From positions 29,407 through 93,406 of the forward strand of contig JAKSRE010000007.1 in the NCBI GenBank assembly GCA_024403775.1: 64,000 bases of DNA, written 5' to 3'. This document shows, piece by piece, positions 1 through 8,870 of the stretch. The stretch comes from Clostridia bacterium. GTDB taxonomy: Bacteria; Bacillota; Clostridia; Saccharofermentanales; Saccharofermentanaceae. Numbering within the stretch: position 1 is the first letter of the stretch; every line of letters starts with the position of its first letter. The position numbers and the translations under genes are program-made. Under the pieces are notes generated by a model. It did no database searches. It was not told the DNA's origin and was given only the letters and a program-made list of their open reading frames with translations.

Positions 1-1
1 A

Positions 2-388
2 GTTAATGGGGATAATGGATTTCCATATGTTATTCCTGTGAATTTTTATTATGACGAAGGTGATGACAGAGTCTATATTCATTCAGCACGTAAGGGACAT
101 AAGATTGAGTCGATAGCCAAAGATAACAGAGTGTGTTTTACAACCTGGGATAATGGAAAAAGAATTGAAGGCGACTGGGCAGATGAGGTTAGAAGCGTGG
201 TTGTTTTCGGTGAGGCAGAGATTGTAAGTGACCTTATAATCAAAGAAGACAGACTTCGTAAATTCGGAAATAAATACTATCCAGAACCAGAAGAGGTTGA
301 GAAAGAGATAGAAGCCGACTTTAGAAATGTGGAATTAATATCAATCAAAATATGCCATATATCTGCCAAAAAAGTACAAGAAAAATAA
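2..388 (+). CDS. Pyridoxamine 5'-phosphate oxidase-like flavoprotein, 5' end outside window
   Basis: The reading frame is open from base 2, so the N-terminus lies outside the window; the GTG at 38 is internal and continues a strand reading YVIPVNF. The visible 128 residues fit the FMN-binding split-barrel fold of the pyridoxamine 5'-phosphate oxidase / NimA-like family: the YVIPVNFYY strand, a YIHSA turn followed by KGHK, VCFTTW, and a later strand VVVFGEAEIV. In this family the protein usually binds FMN or a related cofactor and reduces small substrates in the cytoplasm; the substrate cannot be read here. It stands alone, with a 99-bp gap before the moxR operon. Family assignment is moderately firm, function open. 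Confidence 0.75.
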   Translation, partial: VNGDNGFPYVIPVNFYYDEGDDRVYIHSARKGHKIESIAKDNRVCFTTWDNGKRIEGDWADEVRSVVVFGEAEIVSDLIIKEDRLRKFGNKYYPEPEEVEKEIEADFRNVELISIKICHISAKKVQEK

Positions 389-487
389 ATTTAGATTAAG
401 AACATATTAATTATTGTGCTTTACATAAAAAACATCTCATAGATTTGATATAGTAACATTGACTAAATTTATGAGAATGGGGAATAG

Positions 488-1663
488 ATGATGAGATTGA
501 AGCACAATTCTGCTGACAAAAATGCAGCAAAAAATACTAGCAGAGAGTCTAATTTGGGAGGCGCTAACCAGACACGTTCAAATAGTCCAGATGAACTATA
601 TAAGAACAGGGATATGATTCACAGTACATCCGTAACAGCTGCAAGAATTAATTCCGCTGGGATGAGTGATAAAACAACAAAAACTCATGGTGCATCCAGT
701 AATGTGGCTCCTACTTTGTTTTCGGATACAGATATTAATCCAATCGCATCAGCGATAATTAATGAAGTTAAGAAAGTGATCTGTGGTAAGGATAATATCA
801 TCTTCATGGTCCTTGTTGGAATTCTTGGTGAAGGACACATTCTTATTGAGGACGTTCCAGGTGTTGGTAAGACAACTCTGGCATTAGCTTTTTCCAGAGT
901 AATGGGTCTTAATTATGGACGTGTACAGTTCACACCAGATGTTTTGCCATCGGATATCACAGGCTTTTCGATATATGATAACAAGACTGGTACTATGAGA
1001 TATCAACAGGGATCTGTTTTCCATAATCTTTTCCTTGCAGATGAGCTTAACCGAGCTTCTTCAAGAACGCAGTCAGCTCTTCTTGAGGCGATGGAAGAGG
1101 GACAGGTTACTGTAGATGATGCTACTTATTTACTTCCTAATCCTTTTATTGTTTTTGCTACACAGAACCCTTCTGGTGCTTCTGGTACCTCGCTTCTCCC
1201 TGATTCACAGATGGACAGATTTGCTGTAAGAATCTCCATGGGTTATCCAGATGCAGAGGCTGAGAAGGCGATGATTCTTGCAAGACAGAATGTTAATCCT
1301 CTCAACGATTTAAGACAGGTATGTTCTGTAGAAGATATTTTAAATATGCAGAACGACATAAGAAATGTTTATATAGACGATAAGTTAATTAAATACATAA
1401 TTAATCTTGTTACAACAACGCGCCGTCATGTATCACTTGATCGTGGTGCGAGCCCTAGAGCAACTCTGGCACTCACTGATATGGCAAAAGCCTGTGCTTA
1501 TATCCATGGCCGTAACTATGTAATTCCACAGGATGTCAGAAGAGTATTTATAAACGTTATTGCACACAGAATTATTCTCTCTCCAGAAGCTGATATCAAG
1601 GAGATGACAACTGAGGAGATTGCTAACGAGATTATTAATAAGGTGGCACCTCCTAAGGTTTAA
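488..1663 (+). CDS. MoxR-family AAA+ ATPase with a polar N-terminal extension
   Basis: AAA+ ATPase of the MoxR family, which acts as a chaperone-like ATPase usually encoded with DUF58 and transglutaminase-like membrane proteins. The AAA core shows Walker A (GVGKTT, about residue 125), Walker B (LADELNRA, about 182-189), the sensor motif FATQNP and a later GASPRA motif. The first 80 or so residues are a Ser/Asn/Thr-rich, low-complexity stretch that typical MoxR proteins of about 320 residues lack. Two adjacent ATG codons (488 and 491) could start translation. The gene is followed after 3 bp by the DUF58 gene and then the transglutaminase gene, so the three probably form one operon. Family call firm; client unknown. 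Confidence 0.9.
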   Translation: MMRLKHNSADKNAAKNTSRESNLGGANQTRSNSPDELYKNRDMIHSTSVTAARINSAGMSDKTTKTHGASSNVAPTLFSDTDINPIASAIINEVKKVICGKDNIIFMVLVGILGEGHILIEDVPGVGKTTLALAFSRVMGLNYGRVQFTPDVLPSDITGFSIYDNKTGTMRYQQGSVFHNLFLADELNRASSRTQSALLEAMEEGQVTVDDATYLLPNPFIVFATQNPSGASGTSLLPDSQMDRFAVRISMGYPDAEAEKAMILARQNVNPLNDLRQVCSVEDILNMQNDIRNVYIDDKLIKYIINLVTTTRRHVSLDRGASPRATLALTDMAKACAYIHGRNYVIPQDVRRVFINVIAHRIILSPEADIKEMTTEEIANEIINKVAPPKV

Positions 1664-1666
1664 GTT

Positions 1667-2749
1667 ATGTTCAAACGCCGTCTTTTGTATTTTCTCTTAC
1701 TTTTGGGAGCATATATATTCTACCTTTTCTATAAGATGTGGGTGGGATGGTATATTTTGGTATTGGTTATTCTGATACCAGTTTTGTCCTGCATTTTTTC
1801 GTTGATTCTATTTTTTACAATCAAAATTAAACCATCTCTTAAGAGAGTTGCTCTCATAAATGAGGAGGTCTATATCTCTCTGGGTGATGCTCAAAACAAT
1901 GTGGGCGCAATTCTTCCTGTATATGCTAAGGCTAAGATAAAAGACTTCATGGCTGATAAAGAATATAAAATAAAGATTCGCTCAAGCTTTAGTAAAGTGG
2001 ATCACTATGTCTTTAATACAGAGCATTGCGGAATATTTGAAGTGACTATTCCCAAGGTATATGTCTATGACATTCTTGGACTGTTCAGATTCAGAAGGAA
2101 GGTTGATTTCTCCACCAGAATCACAATTAAGCCACGTCCTGTTTTACCAGAGAGAATGCCTGAACTTGCAGGTTTTAAGGCAAAGTATCTGCGTAAATCA
2201 AATCGTCTGGATTCTGAGATCTATGATATCAGAGAATATATGGAGGGAGATCCAATCAAGACTATTCACTGGAAAGTATCTGCCAAGAAGGATAAGACTC
2301 TTGTAAAGGAACCACAGGAAGAGCATAATGCGCATTCACGAGTATATCTAGAATTATCTTCTGACAGAGATATCGTGGATAAGCGTCTTGGCGAGCTTAT
2401 TTTTACATCAAGATATTTTCTCGATAATGAGATGGAGCACAAAATCCGAGTTGTTCCACCATATATTCATGAGATTAGCTTTGATATATCTAATAACCAC
2501 GATATAGACAGAATGCTTCAGAAAGTTTTATTAATGAAGCTTCCTGATAAGGATATGGATAAGAATCTGTTGGATAAAAATTCAGCGATTTCTGGTGATG
2601 CTAAGGGTGATGCTACGGGCGACTCCAAGGGTGAAGCCAAGGGTGATGCCAAGGGCGAGACTAAGGGTGACTCCAAGGGTGAAGCAACAAATGACCCTGA
2701 TCCTGATATGGACTTAGATACGAAGGAGGATGATGTTTATGCTAGATAA
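1667..2749 (+). CDS. DUF58 domain membrane protein with repetitive acidic tail
   Basis: DUF58 protein, the usual partner of MoxR ATPases. Two hydrophobic segments lie in the first 55 residues (a LYFLLLLGAYIFY stretch, then the following VLVILIPVLSCIF region), followed by a beta-rich soluble part and the family signature DIREYMEGDPIKTIHWKVSA at about residue 187. The C-terminal 50 residues are low complexity, built from GD-x-KG units, and end in an Asp/Glu-rich segment; this tail is absent from the second DUF58 protein in the window. The stop overlaps the start of the transglutaminase gene. Role in the MoxR system is known only by association. Confidence in the family is high. Confidence 0.88.
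   Translation: MFKRRLLYFLLLLGAYIFYLFYKMWVGWYILVLVILIPVLSCIFSLILFFTIKIKPSLKRVALINEEVYISLGDAQNNVGAILPVYAKAKIKDFMADKEYKIKIRSSFSKVDHYVFNTEHCGIFEVTIPKVYVYDILGLFRFRRKVDFSTRITIKPRPVLPERMPELAGFKAKYLRKSNRLDSEIYDIREYMEGDPIKTIHWKVSAKKDKTLVKEPQEEHNAHSRVYLELSSDRDIVDKRLGELIFTSRYFLDNEMEHKIRVVPPYIHEISFDISNNHDIDRMLQKVLLMKLPDKDMDKNLLDKNSAISGDAKGDATGDSKGEAKGDAKGETKGDSKGEATNDPDPDMDLDTKEDDVYAR
2592..2690 (+). repeat. Coding 12-bp-type tandem repeat (GD-x-KG tail)
   Basis: Imperfect tandem repeats of about 12 bp of the form GGTGAxxCxAAG inside the DUF58 gene encode seven or so GD-x-KG / GE-x-KG units. Such tracts can change length by slippage in multiples of 12 bp, which would keep the frame. Confidence 0.7.
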
Positions 2750-5087
2750 ATTTCATTCTCCAATAAGAATTCTTTACTCATATATTATTGTAATGGCTCT
2801 TAATATCTCGGTTGTGGAGATATTCTGTGAGACTTATATGCTTCCTATAAATTTAACTTTCTTCATAAGTAATGTTGCGGCAATGGTAGCTGCTATTGCT
2901 ATTCTTAATGGTGTAAAGATGAAGAGATTCAGCCTGATAGGTTTTGTCTTACTTGGCATTGGAAGCATATATTTTATAAACAACAGAACAGATCTGGTTC
3001 TTTGCATCAGGAAGATTTTTCTTTCTATTCAGGGCATGGCATTCTTTAAATATCAGATATTAAATAATACTACCAAAGTTCCGATTAACTCTCTTTCTGA
3101 ATGCTGGTCGCTGATAATGGTTTTACCATCTTATTTTCTTACACTGGCATTAGAGAAAAAACTTAATATCTTTATCGGACTTACCTGGTATATTGGTCTG
3201 TTTGTTACGACAGTACTTCTTAATTACAGTTTTGCCTACTGGTACTGGTATGCTATTTTTATCGCCGCATGCCTTCTTGTTGTGCTGTTCGGATTAATAC
3301 GTAAGCATGAGAGCAGATTAGTGGATAAGATAATGCTTATTATGTTCATACCAGTTGTGCTGATTGCTTTTATTCCTACTTATCTTTATCCTATGGAATC
3401 TTATGATTTCCATACTGCTAATGATCAGTTCAATGCCGTTATTATGGCTTTTGATAAAGCTACAAGCAGTAATTTGGCAGATGTTATCAAGAGCAGAGTC
3501 TTTGACAGAGATACAACAGGTCTTGATTCAGATATTAATGCGGTAAGACCAGTAAATAATGTAGTAAGTTTTATAGTAGCTCAGAACGGAGCAATCTCAA
3601 CAACATCGGATAACCTTAATAACCAGGGTGCTTTTGTTCCAATTAATGCAACCATTATGGAGATTAAACTTAATCTTTATGATGAGGAATATATTGATGA
3701 GTTTGGCGGCCGTAACTTCTATTTATTATCAACATCCATGGGCTTTTTTGATGGCAACAGCTGGATGAGAGGTAATGCTCCTGATACTACAGATAGCGAG
3801 TTTGTGTCACAATCAATAAACATTCCTGCATCTTTGTCGATTAGTACTAGAAGCGTATGGGACAGTATTCTTGTGCCAAACTACGCAGGTCGTTTTTCGG
3901 ATACTTATGGATTTGACTATTCCTCAATAGGAGAGATAACGTCGCTTAATAATGTTGATAGATATTTTATGGGTGAGTATTTTGACAATGCTAATGGATA
4001 TAATAAATATGACTGGATACTTAGGGCGCCTTCTGAATGTGACCCTGTCTCCGAGATAAATGAAGAATATAGAAATTATATTGATGGTGTCTGCACTCAT
4101 GTTCCAGAGGATATCGAGTTTTATATTCTTGATAATGTAGATCTTCCTGAGTGGTATATCGATGCATATAAGGGCTATTCCAGCTATTCGACACTCGAAT
4201 TAACCAAATTGGTAATGGATTATGTTCATAGTACTCATACGTATGATCAGGATACGTCCTATCCTGGTAATGATGAAGCACACGATTTTGTAAGCTGGTT
4301 TTTATCTGAGAGTGAGACAGGTTATTGTGTTCATTTTGCTTCAGCTACAGCAGTTCTTTTAAGAATGCTTAATATTCCTTCCAGATACTGCCTAGGCTAT
4401 GAGGTAAATCATGTTCAGCCTAATAAGACTATTACTGTGTATGATACAGATGCACATGCCTGGTGTGAGGTATGGACTGATGAGTATGGCTGGGTTCAGA
4501 TTGATCCTACTTCTAATACTTTTGTAAATGGTCCCCGCTTCGAAAATGAGATAAAAATCGATGTGGAACGCCCTCGTTCAACTCCTACACCAACCCCACG
4601 ACCAAATGGCGTAGCTGTAGAAGAAGCTGAGGGAGGACAGATGGTAATCATCAATGAGTTTGGAGAAAAGAAAGTCTATTATGTAAAGAATGAGGATTTA
4701 CCGATTGTGATCGATTTAAGTCCTCACGAAGGAACTATAAGCAGGAAAACAGAGAGAACCCTATTGGTTATTTTATTTGTTCTTATTGCTATGCTTACTT
4801 ATAGAATAGTTTATTCAGCTTTGTGGAAGCACAGATTTAGAAGTTCCAATAAAAATCTGGCAGTAAGAGCATATGGCAGATATTACTATTTGTTTGTTCG
4901 CTTCTATAGGGCAGAAAGAGATGAAGTTATCGATAGAGTAGTAGACAAAGCAATGTACAGCCGCGAAGGTGTAAGTGAGGAAGAATTCATTATGATTTCT
5001 TCGAGAGTCATCAAGAAAGTTAATCGACTTATATCTGGTGGCGGACTTCTAAAAAAGTTTATTTCTGCAACTTTGTTAAAGGTCTAA
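2739..5087 (+). CDS. Membrane-anchored transglutaminase-like protein (TgpA type)
   Basis: About 782 residues. The N-terminal 215 residues contain several hydrophobic helices, a large extracytoplasmic part follows, and another helix lies near residue 675-700 before a cytoplasmic tail. The transglutaminase core is complete: Cys in TGYCVHFASA (about 530), His in DAHAWCEV (about 572) and Asp in WVQIDPTS (about 588). A Pro/Thr-rich linker (TPTPTPRP) follows the core. The start at 2739 is chosen because AGGAGG at 2724-2729 is 9 bp upstream; the ATGs at 2730 and 2733 are too close to it. It overlaps the DUF58 gene, and this MoxR-DUF58-transglutaminase order is a recurring bacterial cassette. Substrate unknown; a wall or surface-protein role is inference. 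Confidence 0.88.
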   Translation: MLDKFHSPIRILYSYIIVMALNISVVEIFCETYMLPINLTFFISNVAAMVAAIAILNGVKMKRFSLIGFVLLGIGSIYFINNRTDLVLCIRKIFLSIQGMAFFKYQILNNTTKVPINSLSECWSLIMVLPSYFLTLALEKKLNIFIGLTWYIGLFVTTVLLNYSFAYWYWYAIFIAACLLVVLFGLIRKHESRLVDKIMLIMFIPVVLIAFIPTYLYPMESYDFHTANDQFNAVIMAFDKATSSNLADVIKSRVFDRDTTGLDSDINAVRPVNNVVSFIVAQNGAISTTSDNLNNQGAFVPINATIMEIKLNLYDEEYIDEFGGRNFYLLSTSMGFFDGNSWMRGNAPDTTDSEFVSQSINIPASLSISTRSVWDSILVPNYAGRFSDTYGFDYSSIGEITSLNNVDRYFMGEYFDNANGYNKYDWILRAPSECDPVSEINEEYRNYIDGVCTHVPEDIEFYILDNVDLPEWYIDAYKGYSSYSTLELTKLVMDYVHSTHTYDQDTSYPGNDEAHDFVSWFLSESETGYCVHFASATAVLLRMLNIPSRYCLGYEVNHVQPNKTITVYDTDAHAWCEVWTDEYGWVQIDPTSNTFVNGPRFENEIKIDVERPRSTPTPTPRPNGVAVEEAEGGQMVIINEFGEKKVYYVKNEDLPIVIDLSPHEGTISRKTERTLLVILFVLIAMLTYRIVYSALWKHRFRSSNKNLAVRAYGRYYYLFVRFYRAERDEVIDRVVDKAMYSREGVSEEEFIMISSRVIKKVNRLISGGGLLKKFISATLLKV

Positions 5088-5227
5088 AACAATTTTAACG
5101 ATAAAGTAATCAAATTTAACTAAATTTTAAGCAAAAAATTAATCTCAGATAAAGACATACCTATTCTGAGGTTATATAATGTATAGGTGTTGTTAGAAAA
5201 CAATGTAATATTTCAAAGGAGAAGATT

Positions 5228-7153
5228 ATGTTTGGTATAGGATTATGCAAAAGATTAATCCCATCACTTGCAGCTATTCTTGTTGCAGGCAGCATAATTG
5301 GTTCAATGGGTGCCATTGATGTTAATGCTGGTACAAATGATGGATTTATCTTTGAGACACAGGGCAACAATACTATCGTTCTTACTGAGTACACAGGTTC
5401 AGCAGCAGATGTTGAGATTCCTAACACAGTAAATGGTAAGAAAGTAGTTGGAATTGATGCTGAGGCTTTTAAGGATAACAAGACAGTTAAGACTGTTAAG
5501 ATTCCTTCTAATGTTACTACTATTGGTGAGAATGCATTTAAGGATGCTATTAACCTTACTTCAGTACAGTTTAGCGATAGTGTAACAACAATCAGTAAGA
5601 ATGCTTTTAAGGGATGTACATCACTTTCTAGTGTTAAGCTTCCAAATGCTCTTACAACAATTAAGGAAAGTACTTTTGAAGGCTGTACAGCTCTCTCATC
5701 TGTATCAATTCCTAATAGTGTTAAGACAATTGAGACAAAGGCTTTCTATGGCTGTCAGTCACTTATGGAAGTTAGTCTTTCTGAGAATGTAACAGCTATC
5801 GGTCAGATGGCTCTTGGTTATGGTTACAATGCTTCAAAGGGCATGTCAATGCCATATTCAGGTTTTACTATCAACTGTTCAGAGGGAACAAAAGCTTATG
5901 AGTACGCTCAGAACGAGGGCTTCCTTCTTAATACAGCTGATATCTGGGAGACAATTGCAAATGAGACAGGTGTTACAATCACAGGTCACAAGGGCTTCAA
6001 GAAGGCTCTCGTAATCCCAGAGAAGATTGATGGCAAGAAGGTTACTGCTATCGGTGTTCAGGCTTTCTACGGTGACGATCTTATCGAATCAGTAAAGATT
6101 CCAGAGGGCGTTACAGTTATCGACAGATGGGCATTTGATGAGTGTCCAAACCTTAAGACAGTTATTATTCCAAGCACAGTTAAGACTATTGGAACAAAGG
6201 CTTTCATGTCAGATAAGATTAAGACAGTTTGTTGTACAGAGGCTGTATATAAGCTTTATACTTGGAACTCAACAACAACACGTCACGTATATGACAATGA
6301 TAAGGATGCAAAGTGTAATATCTGTAATTATGACAGATTCGCTCCAACTCCAACTCCAACAATCGATCCTTCAAAGTTCGTAACTACTACACCAGTTCCT
6401 ACAAAGGCTCCTGAGATGAGCGTAGGCGACTTCGTAGATCGTTGTTATCAGATTGCACTCGGCCGTGAGGCAGATGAGGCAGGATTTAATTCTTGGGTAG
6501 ATAAGCTTAATAGTGGTGCACAGTGTGGTTCACAGGTTGGTTACGGCTTTATCTTCAGCCAGGAGTATACAAACAAGAAGACATCAGACGAGCAGTTCGT
6601 TAAGGATTTGTATTCAATGTTCTTTGGCCGTGAGGCTGACGAGGCAGGATTCAAGTATTGGGTAGGCAAGCTTACAAATAAGGAGTCACGTGAGTCTGTA
6701 TTCCAGGGCTTTGCTAACTCAACAGAGTTCGCTAACCTCTGTGCTAAGTATGGTATTGTATCAGGCTACTATGTTGTAGGCTGTGCAAACGATGTTCAGG
6801 GTGGTGTAAACAGCTTCGTAGCTCGTATGTATCGTATCTGTCTTGACCGTCTTCCAGATCAGGCTGGACAGAGTGGATGGGTTGAGAAGCTTATGAACGG
6901 CAGCACAACAGGTGCTTCTTGTGCAAGAGGCTTCGTTATGAGTACTGAGTTTGCTAATAAGAAGCTTTCAAATGCTGACTTCGTTGCTTATATGTATCGT
7001 GCATTCTTCGGCCGTGAGGCTGATCAGGCTGGCCTTGAGGGCTGGGTAACAATGCTTGAGCGTGGTTCTTCACGTGAGGTTGTATTTAATGGTTTCGTTA
7101 ACTCAACAGAGTTCTCTAACCTTTGTTCAACATATGGCATTAAGGTTAAGTAA
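5228..7153 (+). CDS. Secreted BspA-like leucine-rich-repeat protein with C-terminal DUF4214 repeats
   Basis: 641 residues. A signal peptide occupies roughly residues 1-35. BspA-type LRRs (units such as IPNSVKTIETKAFYGCQSL) run from about 60 to 370, ending with a Cys motif CNICNY. A short Thr/Pro linker (about 373-392) leads to DUF4214-type repeats to the C-terminus, with motifs such as FVDRCYQIALGREADEAGF and YGFIFSQEY. The ribosome binding site AAAGGAGA precedes the ATG. BspA-like LRRs are known from bacterial surface adhesins; DUF4214 has no settled function. Binding to a host or plant surface is inference. The gene stands alone between the transglutaminase operon and the sigma factor, closed by an intrinsic terminator. 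One of eight DUF4214 genes here. Confidence 0.88.
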   Translation: MFGIGLCKRLIPSLAAILVAGSIIGSMGAIDVNAGTNDGFIFETQGNNTIVLTEYTGSAADVEIPNTVNGKKVVGIDAEAFKDNKTVKTVKIPSNVTTIGENAFKDAINLTSVQFSDSVTTISKNAFKGCTSLSSVKLPNALTTIKESTFEGCTALSSVSIPNSVKTIETKAFYGCQSLMEVSLSENVTAIGQMALGYGYNASKGMSMPYSGFTINCSEGTKAYEYAQNEGFLLNTADIWETIANETGVTITGHKGFKKALVIPEKIDGKKVTAIGVQAFYGDDLIESVKIPEGVTVIDRWAFDECPNLKTVIIPSTVKTIGTKAFMSDKIKTVCCTEAVYKLYTWNSTTTRHVYDNDKDAKCNICNYDRFAPTPTPTIDPSKFVTTTPVPTKAPEMSVGDFVDRCYQIALGREADEAGFNSWVDKLNSGAQCGSQVGYGFIFSQEYTNKKTSDEQFVKDLYSMFFGREADEAGFKYWVGKLTNKESRESVFQGFANSTEFANLCAKYGIVSGYYVVGCANDVQGGVNSFVARMYRICLDRLPDQAGQSGWVEKLMNGSTTGASCARGFVMSTEFANKKLSNADFVAYMYRAFFGREADQAGLEGWVTMLERGSSREVVFNGFVNSTEFSNLCSTYGIKVK

Positions 7154-7182
7154 TTAACTTATATTTAATTTTGGTTTTTGGT

Positions 7183-7234
7183 TAGGTTGTCTTAATAGAA
7201 AAAGTATTTTCTATTGGGGCAACCTATCTTTTTT
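7183..7234 (+). terminator. Intrinsic terminator of the LRR/DUF4214 gene
   Basis: TAGGTTG at 7183 pairs with CAACCTA at 7220-7226, with an inner AATAGAAAA/TTTTCTATT stem, followed by CTTTTTT. Confidence 0.85.
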
Positions 7235-7349
7235 GAAAATTTTTTCATATTAAGTGAAATATAACAGGTTCATATTCGTACTTATATATGAGAGCGGTCG
7301 TGAAGTGACTTTTCTGCAAAATAGAATTTAAGGAGAATAAATAGACGTT

Positions 7350-7904
7350 ATGGAAGATGAAATGATAATTAACTTGTTTTGTGAGCGCTCGGAACAAGCA
7401 ATTAGAGAGTTGTCTAACAAGTACGGAAGCCTTGCGCAAGGGGTCTGTGAGAATATCCTGAGAAATTCATTTGATGCAGAAGAGTGTGTAAATGATTCAT
7501 TATTTACAACCTGGCTGGCAATCCCGCCAAGGCGCCCGACATCACTTAAAGCATACTTTGTAGGCATAGCAAGAAACAAAGCTATAGACAGGTTCAGATA
7601 TAATACCTCAGCCAGAAGAGATACCTTTGGTGATGTTGCAATCGATGAGTTAGAAGAATACTTACAATCCTATTCATCTACCGAAAAGGAGTGTGAAGCT
7701 GAAGAATTATCTTTGGCAATTGAGAATTTCCTAGGTACCCTTAAAAAGGAAGACAGAACACTGTTTATGTGCAGATACTATTATTCGACTACTGTTCTGG
7801 ATCTGGCAAATAAGATGAATAAGAGCGAAAAGTATATTAATCTTCGACTTTTCAGGATTCGCGAGAAGCTCCGCAAGTATTTAATTAAGGAGGAACTGAT
7901 ATGA
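7350..7904 (+). CDS. Sigma-70 family RNA polymerase sigma factor (ECF-like)
   Basis: 184 residues, the length of a two-domain extracytoplasmic-function-type sigma factor. A region-2-like helix bundle covers about residues 20-85, with the recognisable stretch AYFVGIARNKAIDRFR, and region 4 lies at about 125-175 (DLANKMNKSEKYINLRLFRIREKLRK, a helix-turn-helix). The next gene overlaps it by 4 bp (ATGA) and encodes a single-pass membrane protein, as expected for a sigma/anti-sigma pair. It probably directs transcription of its own operon or of surface genes in response to an envelope signal; that is inference. AAGGAG lies upstream, slightly far from the ATG; the internal ATG at codon 5 is an alternative start. 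Confidence 0.88.
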   Translation: MEDEMIINLFCERSEQAIRELSNKYGSLAQGVCENILRNSFDAEECVNDSLFTTWLAIPPRRPTSLKAYFVGIARNKAIDRFRYNTSARRDTFGDVAIDELEEYLQSYSSTEKECEAEELSLAIENFLGTLKKEDRTLFMCRYYYSTTVLDLANKMNKSEKYINLRLFRIREKLRKYLIKEELI

Positions 7905-8734
7905 GACGTGGTGTAGTTTCAGAAGCAATGGATAAAATGTCAGATAAGTATAAACTTGAGGCTCTGGAGTTACTTAACCAGGCTGAAATATCAGAAATAA
8001 CTAATATGAAAAATGGAAAATCAACACGTAAGATAATAACTGTAGGATTGGCTGCATCTTTGACACTTGCTTTGGGTGTGTCAGTAGCAGCGGCAAATGG
8101 AGTATTTAGCATGAATGTCAGAGAAGCTGATCCATCTGAGACTATTACTCATATTGTTCAAGATTATGATGAAGAATCAGATACGATATACGAATATGAG
8201 GAGACAGTATCTGATATTGAGAATATCATTACTTTCGAAGGCCCTGATTCATGTTATGGAATTGAATTTAAGCTTGGATATGTTCCAGAAGTAAATATAG
8301 CTCCAGGTGGTGAATTTGGTGATCCATATGGATGGAACAGCAGCTTCCTTCAGTTTGAGACAAACAACGGTGGTGTAAATATTACTGTTTACTATGATCC
8401 ACAGTTTGGGGAGAACGGTTGCCTGTTCTTTAACGATTCTCTTTATGATATTGAGGAATCAGTTATGGGTGAGTATGATGTATACCAATTCTCTGACACT
8501 TATATTGTTGAGTTTGAAGATTTTGACGAGAACCCAGATCATTATGATACTTATTACACACATTACATTATTATGCATCACCCAGACGGATATATCATTG
8601 TATTCTCTGGTTCGGAGGATATGGATGTTCTTAAGCAGATTGCTGAGAACCTTGAAATTCAGCATACAGATGTTGTAGTTGAGACAGAGGATTTCTCTAA
8701 CCATAACTTCTCAGTTATCAGAGGTTTGGGCTGA
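7901..8734 (+). CDS. Single-pass membrane protein, probable anti-sigma factor (DUF4367-like)
   Basis: 277 residues. A cytoplasmic N-terminal part of about 45 residues precedes one hydrophobic segment (about 47-68, IITVGLAASLTLALGVSVAA). The remaining outer part is acidic and rich in Tyr and Asp, and its last 100 residues (a YIIMHHPDGYIIVF strand followed by a helix ending IAENLEIQ) resemble DUF4367-type domains found on anti-sigma proteins. It is translationally coupled to the sigma factor by a 4-bp overlap. No zinc-binding HxxxCxxC anti-sigma motif is visible, so the inhibitory function is inferred from topology and context. An intrinsic terminator follows. Confidence 0.7.
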   Translation: MRRGVVSEAMDKMSDKYKLEALELLNQAEISEITNMKNGKSTRKIITVGLAASLTLALGVSVAAANGVFSMNVREADPSETITHIVQDYDEESDTIYEYEETVSDIENIITFEGPDSCYGIEFKLGYVPEVNIAPGGEFGDPYGWNSSFLQFETNNGGVNITVYYDPQFGENGCLFFNDSLYDIEESVMGEYDVYQFSDTYIVEFEDFDENPDHYDTYYTHYIIMHHPDGYIIVFSGSEDMDVLKQIAENLEIQHTDVVVETEDFSNHNFSVIRGLG

Positions 8735-8774
8735 TACAACTCAGATTTAATTTAATAGACATATGAAGTATTAG

Positions 8775-8807
8775 GGGTGGATGTCTCAAATGACATCCAC
8801 CCTCTTT
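8775..8807 (+). terminator. Intrinsic terminator of the sigma/anti-sigma operon
   Basis: Perfect 11-bp stem GGGTGGATGTC / GACATCCACCC with a 6-nt loop, then TCTTT. Array A begins 64 bp further on. Confidence 0.88.
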
Positions 8808-8870
8808 ACTTATAGAGAATATAGATTTGAATAAATAAAGCAAATGGTTTGCTATATGCGATGAAGGGAA